This document shows positions 1-8,499 of a stretch of 64,000 nucleotides of DNA, piece by piece. Every line of letters begins with the position of its first letter. Position 1 is the first letter of the stretch. The position numbers were made by a program, and so were the translations under genes. The notes under the pieces are model-generated. The model ran no database searches and was not told the origin of the DNA. It saw nothing but the letters and a program-made list of their open reading frames with translations. This stretch comes from Ectobacillus antri (GTDB lineage Bacteria; Bacillota; Bacilli; Bacillales; Bacillaceae_G): positions 186,001 to 250,000 of the forward strand of contig NZ_RIAV01000002.1 of assembly GCF_003852715.1 (NCBI RefSeq). Direction: 5' to 3'.

Positions 1-17
1 TTGCGGCATTTAGGCTT

Positions 18-773
18 TTACTTTTTTGGTGGAATTTCTTTTATAGTCAAATATAAAACAAAAATCGCTGTAAATAGAAATACGAATAGATGCGCACTTA
101 CATGAATTCGTAAAGAATCCATGATAATAAAGAAGACAGTCGGTAATGTAAAACTATAGGCTGTAAGCGTCCAAGCTTGTTTATACTGCATCGGGCGCTG
201 TAAAGAACGAGCCAGTATATTACCGATAAAAGCAACAAAGGTAACACCAATAAAAGTTGTAAAGGCGTTTACTAAGAATAAAAAGAACCCGATAATGAAC
301 AATGCGATTGGATACATAGATTTCACACGTGATAAAAATGTTTCTATATCTTCCTTTGTAACTGTCCACTCTTTGAAAGTATCATACGTGTAGGTTTGTA
401 CTTGCCCTGCCGAAACTGTAATGGCCCGATCTTGTAAGATATATAACCCGTTTAGGGCATCGCTTTTGTATTCTGTTGTATTTGGGTCAAATAAAAAGGT
501 AAACGTTTCGTCTTCTTTTATAATGGGTTCAGAGATGTTAGCGCGCAGCTCCCCGTTTTCAATTGTAAAGTCCGGGAGCTCTGAAGTAACCATATTTTGC
601 AACTGTGAAAATTGCTGCTTAAGCATTGTGCCGAATTGGGTTGTCTCAGGGATGGTTGCAAGCAATGAAAGGAGTAATATGTATAAAATGGTTTTTCCGA
701 CTTTTTGAAAGCGAAAACGCGCTATATCTTTCGGTGAGTATATGCTTTTTACAAGCTGTGTAAATATGGACAT
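18..773 (-). CDS. yqgB: DUF1189 family membrane protein (YqgB-like)
   Basis: A 251-residue integral membrane protein. A hydrophobic segment lies at about residues 27-43, followed by a roughly 100-residue extracytoplasmic region, then hydrophobic segments at about 153-185, 205-222 and 227-243. This layout, and the position next to sodA, fit the DUF1189/YqgB family, whose function is unknown. The ATG is preceded by AAGGAGG at good spacing. It is transcribed away from sodA and reads toward the window edge, so downstream partners cannot be seen. Family assignment is from recall of sequence and synteny. Confidence 0.75.
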   Translation of the reverse strand: MSIFTQLVKSIYSPKDIARFRFQKVGKTILYILLLSLLATIPETTQFGTMLKQQFSQLQNMVTSELPDFTIENGELRANISEPIIKEDETFTFLFDPNTTEYKSDALNGLYILQDRAITVSAGQVQTYTYDTFKEWTVTKEDIETFLSRVKSMYPIALFIIGFFLFLVNAFTTFIGVTFVAFIGNILARSLQRPMQYKQAWTLTAYSFTLPTVFFIIMDSLRIHVSAHLFVFLFTAIFVLYLTIKEIPPKK

Positions 774-940
774 TGTATTCCTCCTTCTACGTACTCTTCA
801 TATTGTAACGCAAAACCGGGATAGTCTACAAGATTGTACAATTGGCATGTGCAAAACATATCATTTGAAATCCCTTTTAAAATTTGATACTTTTATGATG
901 AGAAGTGTACCTTGTAATTCTCACTTTTCTGAAAATGTTG

Positions 941-946
941 TAAAAT
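941..946 (+). promoter_or_regulatory. candidate sigma-A promoter of sodA (-10 box)
   Basis: TAAAAT at 941-946 with a TG two bases upstream of the preceding base, and TTCTCA at 918-923 at 17 bp spacing. It lies in the gap between the divergent yqgB and sodA. The -35 match is weak. Confidence 0.35.
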
Positions 947-1001
947 AAAGCTGAGCAGCTTATATATTGCTCAAAATACATATCTTTAGGAGGAATTTAC
1001 A

Positions 1002-1613
1002 ATGGCGAAATACGAATTGCCTCAATTGCCTTACGCTTACGACGCTTTAGAACCACATTTTGACAAAGAAACTATGAATATCCATCATACAAAGCATCAC
1101 AACACGTACATCACAAATGTGAACGCTGCTTTGGAAAGCTATCCGGAGCTTGCTGCAAAGAGTGTGGAAGCTTTAATTTCTGATTTGAACGAAGTACCGG
1201 AAGCAATTCGGACAGCTGTTCGTAACAACGGCGGCGGTCATGCGAACCACTCTTTATTTTGGACAATCCTTTCTCCAAATGGCGGTGGCGCTCCTGTAGG
1301 TGAGCTTGCGACTGCAATTAACGAGAAATTTGGAAGCTACGATGCATTCAAAGAAGAGTTTACAAAAGCGGCAACAACTCGCTTCGGTTCTGGTTGGGCA
1401 TGGCTTGTTGTAAACAACGGCGAATTAGAAGTAACAAGCACACCAAACCAAGATTCTCCACTAATGGAAGGTAAAACGCCGGTATTAGGTCTGGACGTTT
1501 GGGAGCATGCATACTACTTGCACTACCAAAACCGTCGTCCTGACTACATTGGTGCGTTCTGGAATGTAGTAGATTGGAACGCAGTAGAAAAACGTTACCA
1601 AGACGCAAAATAA
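1002..1613 (+). CDS. sodA: superoxide dismutase, Mn/Fe type
   Basis: A 203-residue cytoplasmic superoxide dismutase that converts superoxide to oxygen and hydrogen peroxide. The four metal ligands are visible: His28 in the MNIHHTKHH stretch, His83 in [10 protein letters not shown], and Asp165 and His169 in DVWEHAYY. Length is normal for the family. The start is set by AGGAGG eight bases upstream. The gene is monocistronic, ending in a strong palindromic terminator. Gly78 beside the second ligand and the position in the yqg cluster fit the manganese enzyme of bacilli, but Mn versus Fe use is inferred. Confidence 0.96.
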   Translation: MAKYELPQLPYAYDALEPHFDKETMNIHHTKHHNTYITNVNAALESYPELAAKSVEALISDLNEVPEAIRTAVRNNGGGHANHSLFWTILSPNGGGAPVGELATAINEKFGSYDAFKEEFTKAATTRFGSGWAWLVVNNGELEVTSTPNQDSPLMEGKTPVLGLDVWEHAYYLHYQNRRPDYIGAFWNVVDWNAVEKRYQDAK

Positions 1614-1620
1614 TGCAATA

Positions 1621-1662
1621 AGTAAAACCCCCTTTCTCATGAGAAAGGGGGTTTTACTTATT
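1621..1662 (+). terminator. terminator after sodA
   Basis: A perfect palindrome (AGTAAAACCCCC paired with GGGGGTTTTACT around CATG) followed by T-rich sequence. The symmetry would let it work in both directions. Confidence 0.9.
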
Positions 1663-1755
1663 TATGGGGTTAAAAGTGAGCCCGGTTTAGCAGTTTTGTG
1701 TATACTCTTTGCTCTTTTTGAGAGACTAAAGCGTGAAGCAAAGGAGAGTTATATC

Positions 1756-3027
1756 ATGAAGATGAAGTATTTACTTGGTGATGTGCAAGTGAATCGCGAC
1801 TTGGTTTTACTTTTAATCGTAGGTGGGCTTTATACACTTGCCATATCCCTATCAAACACATTTGTAAATATCTATCTGTGGAAACAAACAAAGGACTTTG
1901 TTAATTTAGGATTGTACAATTTATCAGTTGTTGTCTTGCAGCCTCTTACATTTGTGATAGCTGGAAAACTGGCGAAACGAATTGACAGAATTATTATTTT
2001 GCGACTTGGTGTAAGTGCACTTGCAGTGTTCTTTATTACAGTACTAGTCTTAGGTACAAACGCCTCCCAATTCATTCTTCTAATTGGTGCAATTTTAGGT
2101 ACGGGCTATGGATTTTATTGGTTAGCATTTAATTTGTTAACATTCGAAATTACGGAACCAGAAACACGCGACTTTTTTAATGGCTTTTTAGGGTTGTTAA
2201 CATCATTTTCCGGCATGATTGGTCCTATTGTAGCCGGACTGATTATTTCGCACATGAAAAAGTGGAATGGTTATACGTTTATTTTTATTTTATCTTTAAT
2301 TATGTTTAGCATCGCTGTTGTATTAAGCTTTTTCCTGTCACGGCGTGAATGTGATGGAAAATATGAATTAATAGAAGCATTTCAGGAACGGCAGCACAAC
2401 CGAAATTGGAAGCGAATTACATGGGCACATTTTTTTCAAGGACTGCGCGAAGGAACATTTATATTTGTTATTTCTGTATTTGTGTTCATTGTGACTGGCA
2501 GTGAACTTGCGATCGGAAAGTTTGGATTAATCAGCTCTGGTATTTCCTTTTTAATGTACTATATGGCTACACGTCTTATTAAAGATCGTTTTCGTAAAAA
2601 AGCGATATTGATTGGCGGGCTTATTTTATATGCCGCTGTCTATTTAGTGGCAATTGATGTTACATATCCCAAACTACTATTGTATGCTGCTTGTATCTCA
2701 GTGGCATACCCTATCTTGTTGGTGCCTTATAATTCTATGACATACGATGTAATTGGAAGAGCGACTAAAGCAAAGGAGCGTCGTGTAGAATATATTGTTG
2801 TTCGTGAATTATTTTTAAATGGTGGCCGAATTTGTTCTATACTCGCGTTTTTATTTGCAGTTTGCTTTTTTGATCCAAAAGAGAGCCTTTCATATTTACT
2901 CATGATTGTCGGAATCGGACATTCACTTATTTATTTTGTGATTCGAAACATTGATCATACTCAAAAAGCACCAGAAGGTTTAGATGTTTCTAGATCAAGA
3001 CAAGGAGTTACAGAGGGTGATGGTTAA
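1756..3027 (+). CDS. yqgE: MFS transporter (YqgE-like)
   Basis: A 423-residue membrane protein with about twelve hydrophobic segments, typical of a major facilitator exporter or permease. The reading frame is open from 1639, inside the sodA terminator, but the start at 1756 is chosen because AAGGAG lies nine bases upstream and the preceding 39 codons are not membrane-protein-like. Its place between sodA and pbpA matches YqgE of B. subtilis. The substrate cannot be predicted from the sequence. It ends about 85 bp before the next gene. Confidence 0.82.
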   Translation: MKMKYLLGDVQVNRDLVLLLIVGGLYTLAISLSNTFVNIYLWKQTKDFVNLGLYNLSVVVLQPLTFVIAGKLAKRIDRIIILRLGVSALAVFFITVLVLGTNASQFILLIGAILGTGYGFYWLAFNLLTFEITEPETRDFFNGFLGLLTSFSGMIGPIVAGLIISHMKKWNGYTFIFILSLIMFSIAVVLSFFLSRRECDGKYELIEAFQERQHNRNWKRITWAHFFQGLREGTFIFVISVFVFIVTGSELAIGKFGLISSGISFLMYYMATRLIKDRFRKKAILIGGLILYAAVYLVAIDVTYPKLLLYAACISVAYPILLVPYNSMTYDVIGRATKAKERRVEYIVVRELFLNGGRICSILAFLFAVCFFDPKESLSYLLMIVGIGHSLIYFVIRNIDHTQKAPEGLDVSRSRQGVTEGDG

Positions 3028-3052
3028 CTTAGTTGTTTATTTATGCTACAAT
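3024..3052 (+). promoter_or_regulatory. candidate sigma-A promoter of pbpA
   Basis: TTAACT at 3024-3029 and TACAAT at 3047-3052 with 17 bp spacing. A short GACACCT/AGGTGTC hairpin follows at 3069-3086, just before the pbpA ribosome binding site, and could act in the leader. Confidence 0.4.
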
Positions 3053-3111
3053 AAACTGTACGTACAAGGACACCTGCTGAGGTGTCTCTTTGCTGTAAAA
3101 GGGGGACCGTC

Positions 3112-5244
3112 ATGAAAAAGAAGCAAAAGAAGAAAAAGAGTCATGTGCCAATTCGGCTGAATATATTGTTTTTCATCGTGTTTGTTATGTTTTCTGCGCT
3201 CATTTTGCGATTGGGTGTTGTTCAAATTGTATATGGAGAAGACTATACTAAAGAAGTTGAGCGTACGGAAAATTTAACGGTTAACACACCTGTACCGCGC
3301 GGAAAGATGTTTGATCGCTATGGTAGAACAGTTGTTGATAATACACCACTTCGAACTATTACATATACACGTATGAAAGGATCGAAGAGCGAAGAGCGCC
3401 TTGAGCTTGCAAAAGAATTGGCTAAGCTTATGGATATGCCTACAGATAAGTTGACAGAGCGAGATAAAAAAGATTTTTGGATTGAATTGAACCCAGATAA
3501 GGCTAAAAAGAAAATTACCAAAAAAGAATGGGATGCATTTGAAGCAAAGAAGCTGAGCGATAAAGACATTTATAATTTGCAATTAGAACGTGTCACTGCT
3601 GCAGATTTAAATCAATTTACGCCTGCAGACTTAGAAGTGTTAGCGATTAAGCGGAAAATGGACGGTGGTTATGCCATGACACCGCAAATTATCAAAAATA
3701 AAGATGTAACGCCTGAAGAATATGCGCGCATCAGCGAAAATCTAGATCGCTTGCCGGGAGTGGATACAACTACAGATTGGGAACGTAATTATACGTATGG
3801 TGATATGTTTACATCTGTACTGGGAAGAGTCACTAATGCAGATGAAGGTCTACCGCGCGAACAGCTTGATTATTACTTGGTGCGTGATTATAACCGGAAT
3901 GACCGCGTTGGAAAAAGCTATATTGAGCAGCAATATGAAGATGTGCTGCACGGAACAAAGGCACAAATTAAAAATGTGACAGATAAAGATGGGAATATTT
4001 TAGAACAGGTGTATTTGTCTAAAGGAGAGCGCGGCAAGGACTTGATTTTGACCATCGATATGGAATTACAAAAAAGAGTAGAGCAAATTATTGAAGAAGA
4101 GCTAAAGGTGGCCAAGTCTAAGGGTGGCACCCAATTTTTAGACCGCGCGTTTGTTGTGATGATGGATCCGCGCAACGGAGAAATTTTATCTATGGCGGGC
4201 AAGCAACTTGTCACGAATGAACAAGGACAGCTACAGGTGAGTGATTACGCGCTTGGAACTATGACCAGTTCTTATCAAGCGGGTTCAGCAGTAAAAGGTG
4301 CGACTGTGCTAACTGGTTTTCAAACAGGCGTTATTCAGCCTGGTAGCAAACTAATAGATGAACCCATCAGAATCAAAGGTACACCAGTTAAAAAGTCTTA
4401 TAAAACAATGGGAGAAATTAATGATTACTACGCGTTAGCGCGTTCATCTAACGTATATATGTTCCGAATTGCGATGGAAATTGCAGGAGCCAAATATGTA
4501 CCTGGCGCACCGCTATATATTCCTTCTAAGGCATATGATACAATGCGCTATTATTTCAGCCAATTTGGGCTAGGTGTACCGACAGGTATTGATCTTCCAA
4601 ATGAATCGGTCGGATTTAAAGGAGCAGAAACAAAAGTGCCCGGACTATTGCTTGACTTATCCATTGGTCAATACGATACCTATACACCTCTTCAATTGGC
4701 ACAATATGTTTCAACCATTGCCAACGGTGGATATCGTATCAAACCGCAAATTGTAAAAGAAGTGCGCGATCCAGTTTCAAAACCAGGTGAAATTGGTAAA
4801 GTGGTAAAATCAATGGAACCCGTAGTATTAAATCGGATTGATATGAGCACAGAGTATATTAAACGTGTACAAGAAGGCTTTCGAGCTGTAATGTCCGATT
4901 CAGAAGGAACTGCGACAAATGTGTTCGGCACAGCTCCATATCAGCCTGCGGGTAAAACGGGCACAGCACAGACCTTTTATGATGGTCCTGATGAAGCAAA
5001 ACGAAAGAGCGGTCCAAAGGGGACATTGCCACCAACGTACAATTTAACGTTAGTTGGATATGCACCTTACGATAATCCAGAGGTTGCTTTCTCAGTAGTT
5101 GTACCATGGGTTTCTGATGATAATAATCGCATTAATAAAGTTATCGGTCGCAGAGCGTTAGATGCATATTTTGAACTGAAAAAAGAAGCTGTTAAAATAG
5201 AAGCAGATCCTACCATTGTACCGGAGAGTACAGATAATCCATAA
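3112..5244 (+). CDS. pbpA: class B penicillin-binding protein 2 (elongation transpeptidase)
   Basis: A 710-residue monofunctional D,D-transpeptidase that cross-links peptidoglycan on the outer face of the membrane during rod elongation. It has a very basic N-terminus, one membrane anchor at about 17-38, a dimerisation domain, and a transpeptidase domain with S392-A-V-K395, S445-S-N447 and K615-T-G617, so the active site is intact. The start at 3112 follows GGGGGA; the earlier in-frame start at 3082 lies in a hairpin. Synteny and length match B. subtilis PbpA (PBP2A). A terminator follows directly. Confidence 0.92.
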   Translation: MKKKQKKKKSHVPIRLNILFFIVFVMFSALILRLGVVQIVYGEDYTKEVERTENLTVNTPVPRGKMFDRYGRTVVDNTPLRTITYTRMKGSKSEERLELAKELAKLMDMPTDKLTERDKKDFWIELNPDKAKKKITKKEWDAFEAKKLSDKDIYNLQLERVTAADLNQFTPADLEVLAIKRKMDGGYAMTPQIIKNKDVTPEEYARISENLDRLPGVDTTTDWERNYTYGDMFTSVLGRVTNADEGLPREQLDYYLVRDYNRNDRVGKSYIEQQYEDVLHGTKAQIKNVTDKDGNILEQVYLSKGERGKDLILTIDMELQKRVEQIIEEELKVAKSKGGTQFLDRAFVVMMDPRNGEILSMAGKQLVTNEQGQLQVSDYALGTMTSSYQAGSAVKGATVLTGFQTGVIQPGSKLIDEPIRIKGTPVKKSYKTMGEINDYYALARSSNVYMFRIAMEIAGAKYVPGAPLYIPSKAYDTMRYYFSQFGLGVPTGIDLPNESVGFKGAETKVPGLLLDLSIGQYDTYTPLQLAQYVSTIANGGYRIKPQIVKEVRDPVSKPGEIGKVVKSMEPVVLNRIDMSTEYIKRVQEGFRAVMSDSEGTATNVFGTAPYQPAGKTGTAQTFYDGPDEAKRKSGPKGTLPPTYNLTLVGYAPYDNPEVAFSVVVPWVSDDNNRINKVIGRRALDAYFELKKEAVKIEADPTIVPESTDNP

Positions 5245-5246
5245 AA

Positions 5247-5278
5247 AGCTTTGCGCATATTGGCGCAAAGCTCTTTTG
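5247..5278 (+). terminator. terminator after pbpA
   Basis: AGCTTTGCGC pairs with GCGCAAAGCT across a short loop, followed by CTTTT. Confidence 0.85.
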
Positions 5279-5664
5279 TCAAGGTTTTGTTAACCTTTGA
5301 TTGCAATGATTGACAGATGTTAATGAGATAGGTTCGCAGACCTCTTTCGAATCTGCTGCAAAAATTTATAAGTAATTTTAGGAATTTTTTGTTAAAGAAA
5401 GTGTCTCTATTTACAAAACATTTACAAAGTATTAAAACCGCATTAATAGTTAAACCTTATTCTTATAGTTATGGTCAGTACGTTTGCCGTGTATACGATT
5501 AAACCACGTTACATTTATATTCGTAATTAAGGAAGAATTGTAATAATTTTTTCGGTCATACTAATGTATATATGATTACGTACTGTATGTTATCAGAGTG
5601 TGGCGCGGACAAACGGAATGCAAGACAGATGCTTCCTGACATGTGGATGAAAGGGGAAAACAAA
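5279..5664 (+). other. long leader region upstream of pstB, no gene seen
   Basis: About 385 bp without a supported gene. It is AT-rich and holds the candidate Pho box and promoter listed separately. In B. subtilis the space between pbpA and pstB carries pstS, pstC and pstA; none of these, nor a clear fragment of them, is visible here. Confidence 0.7.
5410..5469 (+). promoter_or_regulatory. candidate Pho box and promoter of pstB-phoU
   Basis: Four TTWAHA-like hexamers lie exactly 11 bp apart: TTTACA at 5410, TTTACA at 5421, TTAAAA at 5432 and TTAATA at 5443. A TATAGT -10 box follows at 5464-5469, so the last hexamer occupies the -35 area. This is the arrangement known for PhoP-activated promoters of Bacillus. 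Activation under phosphate limitation is inferred. Confidence 0.65.
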
Positions 5665-6480
5665 ATGGTTTCTACAGTTGTAAATGTAAAAACAAAAGAA
5701 CAAGTGACTAAGGCAGAAGCGCCTAAAAATATTGTATTTGATACAAAAGATTTAAACTTATGGTATGGTGAAGATCACGCGTTAAAAGATATTAATTTAA
5801 GTATATATGAAAACGAAGTAACAGCAATCATTGGTCCAAGCGGGTGCGGAAAATCTACTTATTTAAAAACGTTAAATCGTATGGTTGAACTTGTACCTAT
5901 TGTACGTACAACAGGTGTAATTGAATACCGAAACAGAAATATTTTTGATAAGGCATACCATGTAGAAGAATTGCGCACACATGTAGGAATGGTATTCCAA
6001 AAGCCAAATCCGTTCCCAAAATCCATTTATGAAAACGTTGTTTATGGTCCGAAAATTCATGGTATTCGAGATAAGAAGACACTCGATGAAATTGTGGAGA
6101 AGAGCTTGCGCGGTGCGGCGATTTGGGATGAATTAAAAGATCGTTTACATGACAACGCGTATGGATTATCAGGTGGACAGCAGCAACGTCTTTGTATTGC
6201 GCGTTGCTTAGCAATTGAACCGGATGTAATTCTAATGGATGAGCCAACGTCCGCGTTAGACCCAATCTCTACTTTAAAAGTGGAAGAATTGATTCAAGAG
6301 CTGAAAAAGGACTTCAGTATTGTCATTGTAACACACAATATGCAACAAGCGGCACGTATCTCTGATCGTACAGCATTCTTCTTAAGCGGTGAAGTTGTGG
6401 AGTATACAGATACAAACCGATTGTTTACAACACCAACTGACAAGAGAACAGAAGATTATATCACAGGACGATTTGGCTGA
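5665..6480 (+). CDS. pstB: phosphate ABC transporter ATP-binding protein
   Basis: A 271-residue ATPase that powers phosphate uptake through the PstSCA permease. Walker A GPSGCGKS lies near residues 57-64, the Q-loop region follows, then the LSGGQQQR signature and the VILMDEP Walker B with SALDP. The frame is open upstream to 5572, but AAAGGGG nine bases before 5665 and the typical short N-terminal extension favour 5665. It is followed 25 bp later by phoU. Its membrane and binding-protein partners are absent from this locus. Confidence 0.95.
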   Translation: MVSTVVNVKTKEQVTKAEAPKNIVFDTKDLNLWYGEDHALKDINLSIYENEVTAIIGPSGCGKSTYLKTLNRMVELVPIVRTTGVIEYRNRNIFDKAYHVEELRTHVGMVFQKPNPFPKSIYENVVYGPKIHGIRDKKTLDEIVEKSLRGAAIWDELKDRLHDNAYGLSGGQQQRLCIARCLAIEPDVILMDEPTSALDPISTLKVEELIQELKKDFSIVIVTHNMQQAARISDRTAFFLSGEVVEYTDTNRLFTTPTDKRTEDYITGRFG

Positions 6481-6505
6481 TTCATTTATCTCAGGAGGTA
6501 ATGGC

Positions 6506-7162
6506 ATGGTACGTGAGCAATTTGATTACGATTTAAAAACGTTGCGAGCTAAGTTGGTTGAGCTAGGGGCGTTGTCTAAGGAAGCGTTGGAAATAGCGAT
6601 GGAAGGACTGCGTACTCGCAACGTAGAGTTGGCTTTGCAGGTCATTGATAATGACAACCGTATGGACGATTTAGAAGAAGAAATTAACGAGTTAGCACTA
6701 ATGTTAATTACAAAGCAGCAACCAGTTGCAACAGATTTGCGACGTATTTTTGTTTCCATTAAAATTGCAACCGATTTAGAACGAATTGCTGATCATGCTG
6801 TTAACATTGCAAAGTCAACAATTCGTTTAGGAGACAAAGAAGTAGCTGTAACAATAAATGTACTAGAAACTATGTTTCAACAAGCTGGTTCTATGTTGGA
6901 ATTATCTATGGATGCGTATCAAGAAGAAAATTTAACATTTGCGAAACAAATTGCTGAAATGGATGATGTGGTGGATGAACTATACGGACAAGCCGTACGA
7001 GACTTCATGTCTTCTATTCCACAGAACCCTGAAGGAATCAATCAGATTACACAATTATCATTCATTGCCCGCTACATTGAGCGTATAGCAGATCACATTA
7101 CCAATATTGCTGAGAATGTGTTCTACCTTGTTAAAGGTAAGCATTATTTATTGAACGAATAA
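6506..7162 (+). CDS. phoU: phosphate signalling protein PhoU
   Basis: A 218-residue, almost wholly helical protein with two tandem PhoU repeats. Each repeat carries the metal-cluster motif: the E-R-I-A-D-H-A/I stretch appears in both halves (near residues 93-99 and 195-201). PhoU links the Pst transporter to control of phosphate uptake or the Pho response. The ATG at 6506 follows AGGAGG; the upstream open frame overlapping pstB is not needed. It is the last gene of the pstB-phoU unit. Confidence 0.92.
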   Translation: MVREQFDYDLKTLRAKLVELGALSKEALEIAMEGLRTRNVELALQVIDNDNRMDDLEEEINELALMLITKQQPVATDLRRIFVSIKIATDLERIADHAVNIAKSTIRLGDKEVAVTINVLETMFQQAGSMLELSMDAYQEENLTFAKQIAEMDDVVDELYGQAVRDFMSSIPQNPEGINQITQLSFIARYIERIADHITNIAENVFYLVKGKHYLLNE

Positions 7163-7192
7163 AAGCGTTCCCTTAAGGGACGCTTTTTTATT
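7162..7192 (+). terminator. terminator after phoU
   Basis: AAGCGTTCCC and GGGACGCTT form a hairpin around TTAA, followed by a run of six T. Confidence 0.88.
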
Positions 7193-7312
7193 TATTTTCA
7201 GTTCGTTGCAACAAATTTTTTGTTTATTTGACAAAATAGGCTTATTGTGGATGGAAAAGACTGGTGCTATCATTTTTGTATACGAGAAAATAAAAATATA
7301 AGGGGGGAAGGT

Positions 7313-8494
7313 ATGGAACGAAAGCGTGTATTGATTTTGTCATGGGAGTATCCGCCTATGCTGATTGGAGGGCTTGGGAGGCATGTGCACGAATTGTCAA
7401 AAGCATTGGCCAACGCAGGTCATATCATTCATATTATCACTACGTATGTAGAAGGTTCCCAGTTATACGAAGAAGTGGAAGCTGTACACGTACACCGTGT
7501 ATGCCGTAAGGGTAGCCGGGAACATTTTTATCATTGGATTAGCGAACTTAATGAAGCTATCTTACAATATGCTTTATGTTTATGTGAAGAAGTAGCTTTT
7601 GACCTTGTTCATGCTCATGATTGGCTGGTAGGTGAAGCAGCAAAACAGCTTCAGAAAAGCAAGGGCCTGCCGCTTATTACTACCATCCATGCGACTGAGC
7701 ATGGCAGAAATCAAGGCATCCATACACCCCTGCAATGGGAAATACATATGAAAGAAAAGGAATTAGTAAAGGAATCGCAAGCTGTCATCGTATGTAGTGA
7801 GTATATGAAAAAAGAAGTACTACGCATATTAAATCCTTCTTTGCAAAATATATTTGTGTTTCCAAATGGTATTAATGAAGCATTCTTCTGTAATGCAAAG
7901 CCTTTAGCTACTGTGTATCGGACCTATGATTTGCAAAATCGTACTATTGTATTTGCAATTGGTCGCATTGTAAACGAAAAAGGTTTTTATACAATTATTG
8001 AAGCTGCGCCTGAACTGATTCGATTTGATTCAACCTTAATCTTTATCATAGCAGGAAAAGGTCCGATGCTTGAATTTTACAAGCACGTAGTTGCTGAGCG
8101 TGGTTTAGGACAATTCATCCATTTTGTCGGTCATGTGAGTGAAGAAGAACAACGTGCTTTTTTGCAAAGTTGTCATATTGTTGTTGTACCGAGCTTATAT
8201 GAGCCTTTTGGAATTGTTGCATTAGAGGGGATGCTTGCTAACAAGCCAACTATTGTTTCAGATGTAGGAGGACTTAGTGAAGTAGTACAGCATGGCCATA
8301 ACGGCTATAAAATGGAACCGGGCAGTGCTCACAGCTTAACCATGCGAATCAAAGAAATTATAAATGCACCTGAAATTGCATGTCAAATTGCACAAAACGG
8401 ATATAACCTCGTCAAAAAACAGTACAGTTGGAGCAAAATTGCTATGGATACCGTTCGTGTATATGAGGATAGTGTCTATCAAAAGGGGAGGTAA
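7313..8494 (+). CDS. family 4-type glycosyltransferase (glycogen synthase-like)
   Basis: A 393-residue retaining GT-B glycosyltransferase. The N-terminus has the EYPPMLIGGLGRHVHEL loop of starch and glycogen synthase relatives, and the C-terminal domain has the nucleotide-sugar signature PSLYEPFGIVALEGMLA with the E-x7-E pattern. The start at 7313 has GGGGGAAGG upstream; a longer frame begins at 7247. It ends five bases before the next gene, a nucleotidyltransferase, so the two probably make and use an activated sugar together. Donor and acceptor cannot be told from the sequence. Confidence 0.82.
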   Translation: MERKRVLILSWEYPPMLIGGLGRHVHELSKALANAGHIIHIITTYVEGSQLYEEVEAVHVHRVCRKGSREHFYHWISELNEAILQYALCLCEEVAFDLVHAHDWLVGEAAKQLQKSKGLPLITTIHATEHGRNQGIHTPLQWEIHMKEKELVKESQAVIVCSEYMKKEVLRILNPSLQNIFVFPNGINEAFFCNAKPLATVYRTYDLQNRTIVFAIGRIVNEKGFYTIIEAAPELIRFDSTLIFIIAGKGPMLEFYKHVVAERGLGQFIHFVGHVSEEEQRAFLQSCHIVVVPSLYEPFGIVALEGMLANKPTIVSDVGGLSEVVQHGHNGYKMEPGSAHSLTMRIKEIINAPEIACQIAQNGYNLVKKQYSWSKIAMDTVRVYEDSVYQKGR

Positions 8495-8499
8495 ACAGG

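Noticed and set aside
421-708. 95-codon forward frame opposite yqgB
   Set aside because: Antisense shadow of a well-supported membrane protein gene, with no ribosome binding site and no family resemblance.
3274-3582. 102-codon reverse frame inside pbpA
   Set aside because: Opposite a conserved transpeptidase gene; cysteine- and phenylalanine-rich composition typical of antisense frames.
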